From assembly GCF_016406325.1 (NCBI RefSeq), contig NZ_CP066370.1, positions 806,001-870,000 of the forward strand: a DNA stretch of 64,000 bases, given 5' to 3'. The stretch's first letter is position 1. The number at the start of each line of letters is the position of its first letter. Positions 46,940-57,229 of this stretch are shown piece after piece. The position numbers and the translations under genes are program-made. The DNA comes from Shewanella putrefaciens (GTDB lineage Bacteria > Pseudomonadota > Gammaproteobacteria > Enterobacterales > Shewanellaceae). The notes beneath the pieces are model-generated. The model had not been told where the DNA came from. It was given only the letters and a program-made list of their open reading frames with translations, and made no database searches.

Positions 46940-47202
46940 GAGACACTCCAAAACGACAAAAGCAAGATAATGTAAAGCCTAGTCAAAGAAGCTAAAAAAC
47001 ACAAAAAGATGTGGCTGTCCTTGCTTTCGTTTCCTTGCTTTCGTTCCTCCTCTTCAGAATCTAGTGTTATCACCTTATTTTTTATAAACTTGAGTGATTC
47101 AGGGATCGTTTTGTCATTTATGGATAAAGCGACATTGATAACAGCGCTGGGAAACTGTACAAAGGAGTCTAATAAATATTTCCCTTCTATACGGCGCCGT
47201 GC
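46936..47202 (-). pseudogene. possible gene remnant upstream of the RAYT-type gene
   Basis: A minus-strand frame of 88 codons, open from TAA 47203-47205 to a TGA overlapping the transposase ATG, contains protein-like sequence GKYLLDSFVQFPSAVINVA, LSINDKTIPESLKFIKNKV and ITLDSEEEERKQGNES, then hydrophobic filler. No start codon with a ribosome site. The opposite strand is also open here (47009-47206), so it could be chance. Its end merges with a direct-repeat segment. Confidence 0.25.
47018..47044. repeat. 13-base direct repeat upstream of the RAYT-type gene
   Basis: TCCTTGCTTTCGT occurs at 47018-47030 and 47032-47044, one base apart, and is preceded by GTGGCTGTCC. This resembles REP/RAYT-linked GTGG(G/C)TGTCC motifs; a related GCGGGTGTCCCG hairpin lies at 49030-49049. 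Confidence 0.45.
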
Positions 47203-47270
47203 TTAGAGATAGGATCCTAGTTTAATGATACTACTGCTGGCACTGACATATTGACGAAGGTTAACAAATA

Positions 47271-47861
47271 ATGAATTACTATAAATTAGGTATAAATTCG
47301 GAAAGTAAAAAATGGATGGGTTATATGAATCCTAGTTCATTTTTTATAGATGGCGAAGGAAATGAATTAAGTGATGTGAAACTATCTGCGATTCAATCTG
47401 GATTCAAAGGTGTTTTATATTTCAATGCATTAAAAGAAGGTAAATCACCTCCGGTGGTCTCGGTTGGATCTAGGTTATTGGCGTTTAATGAGGATGTCTT
47501 TTTTGCGGACTATATTAATGTCAGTGGTGTCCAGTTAATACCATTTATAAATAGGCATAACAATTTAAAGTATGTGTTGATGCATGTATTTAATTACATT
47601 GACTGCGTTGATTGGGAATGTTCTAGAATTGAACGCTGGCCTCTGGGCTACATTCCAGAAGTTTGGGAATCAAAGCATGGGCGATTTTTTATTGAACCAG
47701 TTGTCAATAAGGACAAAATACCTGAACACTTAGACGCCTTTCGTTTGTATGAGTGGGGTGGTGCATTTAATATAATAATATCAGAAGCTTTCAAAGATAA
47801 ATTGTTGTCTGTGGAGTTCGATAGTTCCCTTCTTGATTTTAAACCACTATCTCTTAAATAA
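47271..47861 (+). CDS. Imm11/DUF1629-like orphan immunity-type protein
   Basis: 196 residues, A+T-rich. The pattern MNYYKLGINSESKKWMGYMN, then VVSVGSRLLAF, VSGVQLIPFINRHN and YVLMHVFNYIDCVDWECS resembles the DUF1629/Imm11 family of predicted immunity proteins to polymorphic toxins. AAGG lies upstream of the ATG. No toxin gene (Rhs, CdiA, VgrG-linked) is in the window, so it would be an orphan immunity gene. Followed by a terminator. Family assignment is by eye. Confidence 0.55.
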   Translation: MNYYKLGINSESKKWMGYMNPSSFFIDGEGNELSDVKLSAIQSGFKGVLYFNALKEGKSPPVVSVGSRLLAFNEDVFFADYINVSGVQLIPFINRHNNLKYVLMHVFNYIDCVDWECSRIERWPLGYIPEVWESKHGRFFIEPVVNKDKIPEHLDAFRLYEWGGAFNIIISEAFKDKLLSVEFDSSLLDFKPLSLK

Positions 47862-47864
47862 TAA

Positions 47865-47903
47865 ATGCCGAGGAGGTTATTAAACATCCTCGGCATAATT
47901 TTG
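47865..47903 (+). terminator. terminator after the Imm11-like gene
   Basis: ATGCCGAGGA/TCCTCGGCAT stem (47865-47874 with 47887-47896) followed by a short T-rich tract. Confidence 0.75.
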
Positions 47904-48089
47904 TTTGTATATCCATCCCTCAACTTTGTAGGCGCATATTGATGCGGGACACATATTGGGCAAGGTTCTTGGTGGGCAGGTCAATACCCACAGATTATTG
48001 ACCACTTGATGCTGATGACTTAGTAATATCATAGCAATTGTCTAGAACCACGGTGAACAGCTCCTAGACAGCCCGCCCCCACAGTGTTT

Positions 48090-48605
48090 TTAGATTCTTT
48101 CACGTACGTAATCTCCTAATTCTATGATATTTCCAAATTCAAGAGATATACCTTTCCAATCTAGAAGCCTATATGACTTAAAATCTCTATGAAAGAACAC
48201 AACAGCATCTAATGTCTTTAATTGATAAACGAGCCACCAATTCTGCCCTTCCTTTTTTGGGTAGCTCTGACGGCATGATTTTAGGTACTCTTTTATAGAC
48301 AAACCACGAATTTTTCTTCTATCTAAATCTGCCTCCTTCATTACATCCGGAGGATAAACGTATGCACTAAGTTTTGCAGCAGAGATACCTAAGAATTCCG
48401 CCTGTCTTTCTAATTCACTTGAAGGATTAATTATTTCTTCCAGTTCTGACTGTGTGAGATTGCTATAAATGTTATCTTTACCACATATTCCGCAATGAAA
48501 TGAAAGATTAATTTTATTGCTGGTCATAAAGTCATCAAAAAAACACGCATCGACTTCATTATATTTTTCACAATACTTACACTTTAATGATGCTGTTGTT
48601 GACAT
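48090..48605 (-). CDS. zinc-ribbon-like hypothetical protein
   Basis: 171 residues; N-terminal CxxC pairs at C9/C12 and C38/C41 (LKCKYCEKYN, FHCGICGKDN) form a likely zinc ribbon. The C-terminal half contains WWLVYQLKTLDAVVFFHRD. AGGGA precedes the ATG. Not recognised further; sits in the same A+T-rich patch as the Imm11-like gene. Function unknown. Confidence 0.6.
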   Translation of the reverse strand: MSTTASLKCKYCEKYNEVDACFFDDFMTSNKINLSFHCGICGKDNIYSNLTQSELEEIINPSSELERQAEFLGISAAKLSAYVYPPDVMKEADLDRRKIRGLSIKEYLKSCRQSYPKKEGQNWWLVYQLKTLDAVVFFHRDFKSYRLLDWKGISLEFGNIIELGDYVRERI

Positions 48606-49021
48606 TGTTATCCCTACAAAAAGCTAACGTCTTAGTATTTATGCGCTGCGCTGTTTGCTGGGCATAAATCGCTTGTTTACTAAATCTCAAATATGGCCGC
48701 TGCCACATCCATGTAAATGGGTATAAATGATGCTATAGGAATTTGCTTTTTTGCGGTAGCGGTTTTTATACCGTTTGAAGGGTAATTAGTTGATATCTAT
48801 GGCTGGATGTTACCCTATGAACCAGACTAGGAAAGTCTGATTCACTAGCTCACTTTTGGGACATAAACGTGATAGACCCTTTGCTCTAACTCGTCAGTTT
48901 CTCATTAAAATTTCTATGGATTAATAAACATATAAACAGCCACTCATTATAAAACAACATAATGCACTTTCAGTTTGCCTACAATCTGCTTTGGCTAAAA
49001 TGGCTTAGAATGAGAGTCCTC
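48606..49021. other. spacer with no recognised gene
   Basis: About 416 bases between two minus-strand hypothetical genes. It has an inverted repeat ATTTATGC/GCATAAAT (48637-48644 with 48662-48669) and otherwise only short frames. Nothing credible as a gene. Confidence 0.5.
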
Positions 49022-49049
49022 AAAAAAATGAAACGGGACACCCGCTTTC
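49022..49049 (-). terminator. terminator of the 49073-49558 gene
   Basis: On the minus strand: GAAAGCGGG-TGT-CCCGTTTC (one bulge) followed by a T7 tract (49028-49022). Confidence 0.75.
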
Positions 49050-49072
49050 TAGCTTTACACTAGCGTATCAGC

Positions 49073-49558
49073 CTAAAGAATGAGCCATTGCCCGTTTGGG
49101 TAAGTACCAATATAACCAAAAGGTATTCTTCCACTGAGATACCAAGATAGGCGTTCACTCGTAAAGGCTGAAAGTTTAACGTCAGCTCGGAGTAGTGTAG
49201 CGAGCGTATCTGCGTCGTCGGATGTCAGTGCGCATACTTCTGCAACGGGAATCATTTTCCAAGTGGAGAGGTAAGCTGACTTAGATATTTCATCTACTTC
49301 GTTGTCAGAAATCCAAGCATGCATGTCATTTACTACTGCCTTTGTTTTTAATGAAGTAGCCAAGTTATGATCTGTTACACACAGGCTTTCATATTGGATT
49401 TCGTAAGGTGTTTCAAAAAAGGCTTCAGGATCGGATTCAATAAAAGCGGCAATGTCCGCTAATGTGCCGTATGTCTTTGCTGTTTCCTCTGGCTGACCTA
49501 CATTGGCTGCCCATGCACAAGTTTGAAGTTGTTGTAATAAGGTGGCGTTATCGGTCAT
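49073..49558 (-). CDS. hypothetical protein
   Basis: 161 residues from ATG 49558; a GTG at 49570 would add four. Acidic, soluble, no signal peptide. Segments TLADIAAFIESDPEAFF and SERLSWYLSGRIPFGYIG. Not recognised. It ends in a terminator and is separated from metK by another terminator. Neither start has a good ribosome site. Confidence 0.6.
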   Translation of the reverse strand: MTDNATLLQQLQTCAWAANVGQPEETAKTYGTLADIAAFIESDPEAFFETPYEIQYESLCVTDHNLATSLKTKAVVNDMHAWISDNEVDEISKSAYLSTWKMIPVAEVCALTSDDADTLATLLRADVKLSAFTSERLSWYLSGRIPFGYIGTYPNGQWLIL

Positions 49559-49640
49559 GGGTCTGTGCACTCTAATGGTTAGTGTATATGCTGCTTTTTA
49601 TCTTGCTGTATTTGTCTTAGCATTATTAATCTACCCCATC

Positions 49641-49680
49641 ATGCATAAAAAAACCGCTTGGTAGCGGTTTTTTATGCATC
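49641..49680 (-). terminator. terminator of metK
   Basis: ATGCATAAAAAAACCGCT / AGCGGTTTTTTATGCAT (49641-49658 with 49663-49679), T6 run on the minus strand. Confidence 0.88.
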
Positions 49681-49691
49681 TTAATATGGGA

Positions 49692-50843
49692 TTATAAGCC
49701 AGCGTCAGCGCGCAGTGCTTCGGCTTTATCTGTTGCTTCCCATGGGAATTCGTTGCGGCCAAAGTGTCCGTAAGCGGCAGTTGCCTGATAAATTGGGCGA
49801 GCCAGATTTAGCATTTCAGTCAGGCCATATGGGCGTAGGTCGAAGTGTTGACGCACTAATTTGATCAGCACATCTTCAGACACTTTACCCGTACCGAAGG
49901 TCTCGATACTGATTGATGTTGGCTCAGCCACACCGATAGCGTAAGACACTTGCAATTCGCAGCGATCAGCCAGACCTGCAGCAACAATGTTTTTTGCTAC
50001 ATAACGGGCAGCGTAAGCGGCACTACGGTCAACTTTTGATGGGTCTTTACCAGAGAATGCACCACCGCCATGACGCGCCATACCGCCGTAGGTATCTACG
50101 ATGATCTTACGACCCGTTAAACCACAGTCACCCATAGGTCCGCCGATAACGAAACGGCCAGTTGGGTTGATAAAGTATTTAGTGTCTTTGCTTAACCACT
50201 GGGCAGGCAGAACGGGCTTGATGATGGTTTCCATCACGCCTTCGATCAAATCTGCTTGGGCGATATCAGGGCTGTGCTGGGTTGAAAGCACGATAGCATC
50301 GATACCGACAATCTTGTTGTTTTCGTAGGCGAAGGTGACTTGGCTTTTCGCGTCTGGGCGCAGCCATGGCAAAGTGCCGTTTTTACGTACTTCTGATTGA
50401 CGCTTCACTAATGCATGGGCATAAGTGATAGGTGCAGGCATCAGGATTTCGGTTTCATTGCTGGCATAACCAAACATTAAGCCTTGGTCGCCGGCACCTT
50501 GTTCTTTTGGATCGGCGCGATCAACACCTTGGTTGATGTCTGGAGACTGTTTACCAATCGCGTTTAATACGGCGCAGGAATCGGCATCAAACCCCATGTC
50601 TGAATGGGTATAACCAATTTCGCGAACCGTTTTACGGGTCAACTCTTCAATATCTACCCATGCAGAAGTAGTGACTTCACCACCCACTAGAACCATGCCA
50701 GTTTTGACGTAGGTTTCACACGCGACGCGTGCTTTAGGATCTTGGGCCAGAATTGCATCTAGCACAGCATCAGAAATCTGATCTGCAATTTTATCGGGAT
50801 GACCTTCTGAGACCGACTCAGAAGTAAACAAGTGCTTTGCCAT
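49692..50843 (-). CDS. metK: S-adenosylmethionine synthetase
   Basis: 383 residues. ATP and methionine binding motifs: [19 protein letters not shown] at the N-terminus, [12 protein letters not shown] (about 116-127), and [16 protein letters not shown]. Makes SAM from ATP and methionine. Four tandem met-box-like octamers lie 28-59 bases upstream, predicting MetJ repression by SAM. Divergent from tkt. Confidence 0.96.
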   Translation of the reverse strand: MAKHLFTSESVSEGHPDKIADQISDAVLDAILAQDPKARVACETYVKTGMVLVGGEVTTSAWVDIEELTRKTVREIGYTHSDMGFDADSCAVLNAIGKQSPDINQGVDRADPKEQGAGDQGLMFGYASNETEILMPAPITYAHALVKRQSEVRKNGTLPWLRPDAKSQVTFAYENNKIVGIDAIVLSTQHSPDIAQADLIEGVMETIIKPVLPAQWLSKDTKYFINPTGRFVIGGPMGDCGLTGRKIIVDTYGGMARHGGGAFSGKDPSKVDRSAAYAARYVAKNIVAAGLADRCELQVSYAIGVAEPTSISIETFGTGKVSEDVLIKLVRQHFDLRPYGLTEMLNLARPIYQATAAYGHFGRNEFPWEATDKAEALRADAGL

Positions 50844-50870
50844 AGTAGGAAAATCTCGTCGTTAGCATTC

Positions 50871-50902
50871 AAACGTGTAGAAGCATCTACATCTAGACGG
50901 CT
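50871..50902 (-). promoter_or_regulatory. tandem MetJ operator (four met boxes)
   Basis: Four adjacent octamers, read on the plus strand: AAACGTGT, AGAAGCAT, CTACATCT, AGACGGCT. They match the AGACGTCT met box at 6, 5, 5 and 7 of 8 positions, in exact 8-base register, 28 bases upstream of the metK ATG. Tandem repeats in register are the known MetJ mode of binding. Confidence 0.65.
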
Positions 50903-51321
50903 ATTTTAGTGGAAATTCATCACTATGACACCCCCAAAGCCAAATATTTGTGTACTTAGTGAGGTAAATCCCAGCTTTAAAATCCAAACTAAAAAGCGAT
51001 TTTGTTAATTAACTTTTTGAAAATAAATCATTAAATATATCTTTGGACCATTATTTTTCATTGGTATATCTAATTAAAATGCCCAAGATGGCCCGTAGGC
51101 AATCTTAAGTAAAAACTTTATGAGTGTCTTGGTATGCCGATTTTAATTACGAAGTTTGGACTATAAAAGTTCATATTCAATCTCTTTTTTATCTTGATAA
51201 AGCACGATTGGCGCGATGAAGGTGAAATTGTGATGAATTTTCGTTTGCGTCATCCTCTTATGTAGGGGAAAATATGCATCCAAATTGCCCGCTAGACCCC
51301 ACAAATTAAGCAGGAGAGAGC
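50903..51321. other. metK-tkt divergent spacer
   Basis: About 419 bases, A+T-rich, presumably holding the tkt promoter (and beyond it the metK promoter). No gene or clear dyad recognised; GCAGGAGAGAG at its end is the tkt ribosome site. Confidence 0.5.
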
Positions 51322-53316
51322 ATGTCTTCCCGTAAAGTACTCGCCAACGCAATCCGTGCGTTAAGTATGGATGCAGTTCAAAAAGCAAACTCAGGCCACC
51401 CCGGCGCCCCAATGGGCATGGCAGATATTGCTGAAGTGCTGTGGAATGATTTCCTTAAGCACAATCCGAACAATCCGAAATGGGTAGATAGAGATCGTTT
51501 TATCCTCTCTAACGGTCACGGCTCTATGCTGATCTACTCTTTACTCCACCTGACGGGTTATGAACTACCGATTGAAGAACTGAAACAATTCCGTCAATTG
51601 CATTCAAAAACCCCAGGTCATCCTGAATATGGTTATACCCCAGGTGTTGAAACCACAACGGGTCCATTAGGCGCGGGCATTAGTAATGCGGTCGGTATGG
51701 CGATTGCCGAAAGAACACTAGCGGCGCAGTTTAACCGCGACGGCCACGAGATTGTTGATCACTATACTTACTGCTTCCTTGGCGATGGTTGCTTGATGGA
51801 AGGTATTTCCCACGAAGCTTGTTCATTAGCTGGCACTTTAGGTTTAGGTAAGTTAATTGCATTTTGGGATGACAACGGTATTTCTATCGACGGCCATGTT
51901 GAAGGCTGGTTTACCGATGACACGCCAAAACGTTTCGAAGCTTACGGCTGGCATGTGATTGCCAATGTTGATGGCCATGATAGCGATGCGATTCGTGCCG
52001 CTATTGAAGCGGCGAAAGCCGTGACCGACAAGCCCACCATGATCTGCTGCAAAACCATTATCGGTTTCGGTTCGCCAAACAAATCTGGCAGCCACGATTG
52101 TCATGGCGCACCATTAGGTGATGCTGAAATCGCCGCGGCTCGTGAATTCTTAGGCTGGCCACATGCGCCATTCGAAATCCCTGCCGATGTTTACGCCGGT
52201 TGGGATGCTAAAGAGGCGGGTGCTGCAAGGGAAGCCGCGTGGAACGACAAGTTTGCTGCTTACGCTAAAGCATACCCAGAACTGGCTGCAGAGTACGAGC
52301 GCCGTGTACTGAAAGGCGAATTACCTGCTGATTTCGAAGCTAAAGCACAGGCATTTATCCAAGAATGCCAAGATAAAGCCGAAGGTATTGCGAGCCGTAA
52401 AGCGTCACAAAATGCCATCGGTGCCTTTGGTGCTATGTTGCCTGAACTGCTTGGTGGCTCTGCCGACTTAGCGGGTTCTAACTTGACCTTATGGTCAGGT
52501 TCTAAAGGGATTCAAGACGATCCAGCCGGTAACTATGTGTACTACGGTGTGCGCGAGTTCGGTATGAGTGGCATTATGAACGGCGTGTCACTCCATGGTG
52601 GCTTTATTAACTACGGTGCGACTTTCATGATGTTTATGGAATACGCGCGTAATGCTGTGCGTATGTCTGCACTGATGGGCATTCAAAACATCTTCGTTTA
52701 CACCCATGACTCTATCGGTCAAGGTGAAGACGGCCCAACGCACCAACCCGTTGAGCAATTAGCTAACCTGCGTATGACGCCAAATATGGCTGTATGGCGC
52801 CCCTGTGATGCGGCTGAAACCGCTGTTGCGTGGAAGGCGGCTATCGAACGTCGTACGGCACCAACATCACTCATCTTCAGCCGTCAAAACCTGAAGGCTC
52901 AAGTACGCAGTGCTGAGCAATTAGCCAATGTGGCAAAAGGTGCGTACGTACTGCAAGACTGTGCAGGTACACCAGAACTGATCCTGATCGCAACCGGTAG
53001 TGAAGTGCAATTGGCGATGGAAGCGGCAGCGGCTCTGACTGAACAAGGCAAACAAGTTCGCGTAGTTTCTATGCCATCAAACACTGAGTTTGATAAGCAA
53101 GATGCGGCTTATAAAGAGTCAGTATTGCCCCGTGCTGTGACTAAGCGTGTCGCCATTGAAGCAGCCCATACTGACTTCTGGTACAAGTATGTTGGTTTCG
53201 AAGGCACTGTTGTGGGTATGACCACTTTCGGTGAGTCTGCGCCAGGCAACGTGTTGCTGAAGCATTTCGGTTTCACCGTTGAAAATGTGCTGAATGCAGC
53301 AAAATCACTAGGTTAA
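51322..53316 (+). CDS. tkt: transketolase
   Basis: 664-residue thiamine-diphosphate enzyme of the pentose phosphate pathway. Conserved features: [23 protein letters not shown], ThDP motif [18 protein letters not shown], and [20 protein letters not shown] in the C-terminal part. An excellent ribosome site (AGGAGAG) precedes ATG 51322. A terminator hairpin follows, yet epd, pgk and fba lie downstream on the same strand. Confidence 0.96.
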   Translation: MSSRKVLANAIRALSMDAVQKANSGHPGAPMGMADIAEVLWNDFLKHNPNNPKWVDRDRFILSNGHGSMLIYSLLHLTGYELPIEELKQFRQLHSKTPGHPEYGYTPGVETTTGPLGAGISNAVGMAIAERTLAAQFNRDGHEIVDHYTYCFLGDGCLMEGISHEACSLAGTLGLGKLIAFWDDNGISIDGHVEGWFTDDTPKRFEAYGWHVIANVDGHDSDAIRAAIEAAKAVTDKPTMICCKTIIGFGSPNKSGSHDCHGAPLGDAEIAAAREFLGWPHAPFEIPADVYAGWDAKEAGAAREAAWNDKFAAYAKAYPELAAEYERRVLKGELPADFEAKAQAFIQECQDKAEGIASRKASQNAIGAFGAMLPELLGGSADLAGSNLTLWSGSKGIQDDPAGNYVYYGVREFGMSGIMNGVSLHGGFINYGATFMMFMEYARNAVRMSALMGIQNIFVYTHDSIGQGEDGPTHQPVEQLANLRMTPNMAVWRPCDAAETAVAWKAAIERRTAPTSLIFSRQNLKAQVRSAEQLANVAKGAYVLQDCAGTPELILIATGSEVQLAMEAAAALTEQGKQVRVVSMPSNTEFDKQDAAYKESVLPRAVTKRVAIEAAHTDFWYKYVGFEGTVVGMTTFGESAPGNVLLKHFGFTVENVLNAAKSLG

Positions 53317-53347
53317 TCAGCCAAAGGATTAGATTAAATACAAAAGG

Positions 53348-53377
53348 TTAAACTTTTGAACTGTTAATCTGTATAAT
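53348..53377 (+). promoter_or_regulatory. possible epd promoter
   Basis: TTAAAC (53348-53353), 18-base spacer, consensus TATAAT (53372-53377). Transcription would begin inside or at the edge of the hairpin at 53379-53402, giving an RNA with a structured 5' end. Confidence 0.45.
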
Positions 53378-53378
53378 G

Positions 53379-53408
53379 CGGCCTGCAATCGTTTGCAGGC
53401 CGTTTTTG
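53379..53408 (+). terminator. terminator or attenuator between tkt and epd
   Basis: CGGCCTGCAA/TTGCAGGCCG stem (53379-53388 with 53393-53402), TCGT loop, then TTTTTG. Placed directly after a TATAAT, 31 bases before the epd start. Confidence 0.75.
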
Positions 53409-53432
53409 TATTAAGAGGAAACTGATACCTCA

Positions 53433-54449
53433 ATGATCCGAGTCGCTATTAATGGTTATGGCCGTATCGGCCGCTCTATCCTTCGCGCTTTATATGAGTC
53501 GGGAAAACGTCAGCAAATACAGATTGTCGCGATTAATGAATTGGCTAAGCCTGAAGCCATTATTCATCTTACCCAATACGATACCACCCATGGTCGGTTT
53601 CAACACAAAGTGAAGCTTGTTGATAATCATATGTTGATTGGCGACGATGCGATAAAAATCCTCCACGAGCCCGATGCGGCAAAACTCCCTTGGCGCGAGA
53701 TGGATATTGATATCGTCTATGAGGCCACGGGCGTAATCTTAGATCGTCAAAGCTGTGAAGCCCATATCCATGCTGGCGCTAAGCAAGTGCTGATAAGTCA
53801 TCCATCGTCAGCCGATGTTGATGGCACTATTGTTTATGGTGTGAACCACGATTTACTGCGCGCCGGACATACCGTTGTCTCAAATGCCTCATGCACTACC
53901 AACTGTATCGTGCCAGTGATTGATGTACTCGATAAACACTTTGGGGTGAAAAGCGGTGCTATTACCACCATCCATTCGGCGATGAACGATCAGCAAGTGA
54001 TTGATGCCTATCATGATGATTTACGTCGCACCCGAGCTGCAGGCCAATCTATTATCCCCGTTGACACTAAACTTGCCCGCGGTATTGAACGGATTTTGCC
54101 ACATATGAAGGACAAGTTTGAGGCCATTTCGGTGCGCGTGCCAACGATTAACGTAACCGCGATCGACTTGTCTGTCACCTTAGCTAAAACCGTTGATATT
54201 GCCAGTGTGAACCAAGTGTTAGAATTGGCCGCCAATGGGCGATTTAACGGTATCCTAGGCTATACTGATGAGCCTTTGGTATCATGTGATTTCAACCATG
54301 ATCCCCGCTCCAGTATTGTTGATGGCACTCAAACTCGGGTAAGCGCTGGGCAGTTAGTTAAACTGTTGCTGTGGTGCGATAACGAGTGGGGTTTTGCTAA
54401 TCGTATGTTGGATACGAGTTTGGCGATGATTGCAGCTAAACAAAGCTGA
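53433..54449 (+). CDS. epd: erythrose-4-phosphate dehydrogenase
   Basis: 338 residues, GAPDH fold. NAD motif [15 protein letters not shown], catalytic Cys in SNASCTTNC, and the Epd-specific [26 protein letters not shown]. Oxidises erythrose-4-phosphate to 4-phosphoerythronate on the way to pyridoxal 5'-phosphate. GAGG (53415-53418) can pair with CCTC (53428-53431), partly hiding its own ribosome site. Precedes pgk as in enterics. Confidence 0.93.
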   Translation: MIRVAINGYGRIGRSILRALYESGKRQQIQIVAINELAKPEAIIHLTQYDTTHGRFQHKVKLVDNHMLIGDDAIKILHEPDAAKLPWREMDIDIVYEATGVILDRQSCEAHIHAGAKQVLISHPSSADVDGTIVYGVNHDLLRAGHTVVSNASCTTNCIVPVIDVLDKHFGVKSGAITTIHSAMNDQQVIDAYHDDLRRTRAAGQSIIPVDTKLARGIERILPHMKDKFEAISVRVPTINVTAIDLSVTLAKTVDIASVNQVLELAANGRFNGILGYTDEPLVSCDFNHDPRSSIVDGTQTRVSAGQLVKLLLWCDNEWGFANRMLDTSLAMIAAKQS

Positions 54450-54576
54450 AAAATAAGAATTTATACCAATGGGTTAAGAAGTTTGTAGTTAATTCGACGG
54501 GATATCGAGTTGCTATCTACTCAAACCGATTGATGAAAAACCAGTTTGTTTTTTGATTATAAAAGGAAGCGTTACC

Positions 54577-55752
54577 ATGGCAATTATCAATATGTCAGAT
54601 CTGGATCTCCAAGGTAAGCGAGTGCTTATCCGTGAAGATCTCAATGTGCCTGTCAGCAATGGCGTCGTCACCAGTGATGCGCGCCTTAGAGCCTCTCTCC
54701 CCACTATCGAGTTAGCCCTTGCCAAAGGTGCGGCGGTAATGGTGATGTCGCACTTAGGTCGTCCAACCGAAGGTGAATACAACAGCGAATTTTCAATGCA
54801 ACCTGTGGTCGATTACTTGGCCAAAGCCCTGTCTTGCACCGTCCGTTTAGCGACCGACTATTTAGACGGCGTTGAAGTCGCTGTAGGTGAAGTGGTTGTG
54901 TTTGAAAACGTGCGCTTTAATAAAGGCGAGAAGAAAAACGACGAAGCGCTATCTAAGAAAATGGCCGCCCTGTGCGACGTTTATGTGATGGATGCCTTCG
55001 GCACAGCTCACCGTGCAGAAGCGTCAACCAACGGTGTTGGCTTATACGCGCCTATCGCCTGTGCTGGCCCATTACTGGCCCAAGAGTTAGATGCTTTAGG
55101 TAAGGCGTTAGATAATCCAGCGCGTCCATTAGTGGCGATCGTTGGCGGCTCTAAAGTGTCAACTAAGCTCACCGTATTAGAAAGCTTATCGGGCATTGTG
55201 GATCAATTAGTGGTTGGCGGTGGTATTGCTAACACCTTTATCGCTGCGGCGGGTCACAATGTCGGTAAATCTTTATACGAAGCCGATTTAATTGACGAAG
55301 CTAAGCGTTTAGTGGCGAACGCCCAAAGCCGCGGCGGCGATATTCCTGTACCAACCGATGTGGTTGTGGCGGGTGAGTTTAGCCCAACGGCAACGGCGAC
55401 CTTAAAATCGGTGAGCGATGTTAGCGATAGCGATATGATTTTCGACATCGGCCCAGACAGCGCCGAAGCCTTAGCCAAAATCATTGAATCTGCTGGTACT
55501 ATCGTATGGAACGGCCCTGTTGGCGTATTCGAATTCGACCAATTTGGCGAAGGTACTAAGCGTATCGCCCAAGCGATTGCGGATTCTAAAGCCTTCTCTA
55601 TCGCTGGCGGTGGTGACACCTTAGCGGCGGTCGATAAATACGGTATCGCCGATAAAGTGTCTTATATCTCTACGGGTGGTGGCGCTTTCCTCGAGTTCCT
55701 CGAAGGTAAAGAATTACCCGCTGTAGCTATGCTGAAAAAACGCGGCGCTTAA
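54577..55752 (+). CDS. pgk: phosphoglycerate kinase
   Basis: 391 residues from ATG 54577, with AAAGGAAG upstream; an in-frame start at 54553 would add eight residues. Motifs: [39 protein letters not shown], and the nucleotide loop [12 protein letters not shown]. Glycolytic ATP-forming step. A small hairpin (TGCGGCG/CGCCGCA, 55771-55791) lies downstream, before fba. Confidence 0.96.
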   Translation: MAIINMSDLDLQGKRVLIREDLNVPVSNGVVTSDARLRASLPTIELALAKGAAVMVMSHLGRPTEGEYNSEFSMQPVVDYLAKALSCTVRLATDYLDGVEVAVGEVVVFENVRFNKGEKKNDEALSKKMAALCDVYVMDAFGTAHRAEASTNGVGLYAPIACAGPLLAQELDALGKALDNPARPLVAIVGGSKVSTKLTVLESLSGIVDQLVVGGGIANTFIAAAGHNVGKSLYEADLIDEAKRLVANAQSRGGDIPVPTDVVVAGEFSPTATATLKSVSDVSDSDMIFDIGPDSAEALAKIIESAGTIVWNGPVGVFEFDQFGEGTKRIAQAIADSKAFSIAGGGDTLAAVDKYGIADKVSYISTGGGAFLEFLEGKELPAVAMLKKRGA

Positions 55753-55770
55753 GAGATTAGTTTTAAACAA

Positions 55771-55791
55771 TGCGGCGCATAAGACGCCGCA
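55771..55791 (+). other. intercistronic hairpin between pgk and fba
   Basis: TGCGGCG-CATAAGA-CGCCGCA with no T-run; more likely an RNA processing or stability element than a terminator. Confidence 0.4.
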
Positions 55792-55965
55792 ATAAGCCGC
55801 TAACTAAGTGGCTATAAAAGTAAAAGAATTATAAAAAACCGCTTATTCTCTTTTGTCATACCACAATCTGACTTAAGTGATTAAGCATAAAAATCCATCC
55901 AAACGATAGCGACCTCGGTGACCAAGCGTTAATGTGACAGTCACCCTATTATTGGAGTTAAAAAA

Positions 55966-57033
55966 ATGGCGTTAATTTCCCTACGACAACTACTCGATCA
56001 CGCGGCAGAACATGGATACGGTGTGCCAGCGTTTAACGTAAACAACCTTGAGCAAATGCGCGCCATCATGCAGGCCGCAGAAGCTACCGACAGCCCTGTT
56101 ATTGTGCAAGCCTCTGCGGGTGCGCGTAAATATGCCCGTCCTCAGTTCTTAAAATATCTGATGACTGCGGCCCTTGAGCAGTATCCTGATATCCCGGTCT
56201 GTATCCACCAAGACCACGGTACTGACCCTGATATCTGTCAGCGTTCTATCCAATTAGGTATGTCATCAGTAATGATGGACGGCTCATTAATGGCCGACGG
56301 TAAAACACCAGCGTCTTATGAGTACAACGTTGATGTGACTCGCAGAACCGTTGCATTCGCCCACGCCTGTGGTGTGTCTGTAGAGGGTGAAATCGGTTGT
56401 TTAGGCAGCTTAGAAACCGGTACTGCCGGTGAAGAAGACGGTGTTGGTGCAGAAGGCGTGTTAAGCCACGACCAACTGCTGACCAGCCCAGAAGAAGCGG
56501 CGCGCTTTGTTGCTGATACTCATGTTGACGCGCTGGCGATTGCGATTGGTACTAGCCACGGTGCATACAAGTTCAGCCGTAAACCGACAGGCGATGTACT
56601 GCGTATCGACCGTATTAAAGAAATCCATGCCCGCATTCCTAATACTCACTTAGTGATGCACGGTTCATCTTCTGTGCCACAAGAATGGTTACAGATCATC
56701 AACCAATACGGTGGTCAAATTCCTGAAACTTACGGTGTGCCATTAGAAGAAATCGTTGAAGGTATCAAACACGGTGTGCGTAAAGTGAACATCGATACCG
56801 ATCTGCGTTTAGCGTCTACTGGTGCGGTACGTAAATACTTGGCCGAACACCCAAGCGAGTTCGACCCTCGTAAATTCTTAAAAGCCTCGATGGAAGCGAT
56901 GGCGGATATTTGTACTATTCGCTACGAAGCCTTTGGTTGTGCGGGTCAGGCATCTAAGATTAAGCCTTTGTCTTTACAAGCAATGTACAAAGCTTATCAG
57001 TCTGGTGCGTTAGATCCTAAGATCAATATGTAA
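55966..57033 (+). CDS. fba: class II fructose-bisphosphate aldolase
   Basis: 355 residues. Zinc-site histidines lie in [11 protein letters not shown] and in the [14 protein letters not shown] region, with the glutamate loop VEGEIGCLG. The sequence [28 protein letters not shown] is the class IIB form (as in many non-enteric proteobacteria) rather than E. coli FbaA. Follows pgk by 213 bases; the RBS is TTGGAGTTA. Confidence 0.94.
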   Translation: MALISLRQLLDHAAEHGYGVPAFNVNNLEQMRAIMQAAEATDSPVIVQASAGARKYARPQFLKYLMTAALEQYPDIPVCIHQDHGTDPDICQRSIQLGMSSVMMDGSLMADGKTPASYEYNVDVTRRTVAFAHACGVSVEGEIGCLGSLETGTAGEEDGVGAEGVLSHDQLLTSPEEAARFVADTHVDALAIAIGTSHGAYKFSRKPTGDVLRIDRIKEIHARIPNTHLVMHGSSSVPQEWLQIINQYGGQIPETYGVPLEEIVEGIKHGVRKVNIDTDLRLASTGAVRKYLAEHPSEFDPRKFLKASMEAMADICTIRYEAFGCAGQASKIKPLSLQAMYKAYQSGALDPKINM

Positions 57034-57048
57034 GTTTTCGGCTTAATG

Positions 57049-57077
57049 AAAAACCCGCTAAAAAGCGGGTTTTTTTA
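57049..57077 (+). terminator. terminator after fba
   Basis: AAAAACCCGCT/AGCGGGTTTTT (57049-57059 with 57064-57074), AAAA loop, T-run. Confidence 0.92.
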
Positions 57078-57229
57078 TGTTCAAAATAGAGTCGGTTTTC
57101 AATTGTTACTCATAAATGTTAGTATTGCGCGCATTTTTTAGGCGTACTAACCCTATCAATATGTGTTTATCCAATTTGGTCGAGCAGATATGCCATAAGG
57201 TGGGTACAGCGAAATAGGAAGAGGTAGAC

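Noticed and set aside
47009..47206. Plus-strand 65-residue frame
   Set aside because: Sits opposite a more protein-like minus frame and includes the direct repeat; no ribosome site.
47271..47861. Complete toxin-immunity module
   Set aside because: Only an immunity-like gene is present; no toxin candidate adjoins it.
48606..48670. Integron attC site
   Set aside because: A dyad and TAAC are present, but the inverse core GTTRRRY does not fit and there is no integrase or cassette array.
55254..55619. 121-codon minus-strand frame
   Set aside because: Shadow of pgk.
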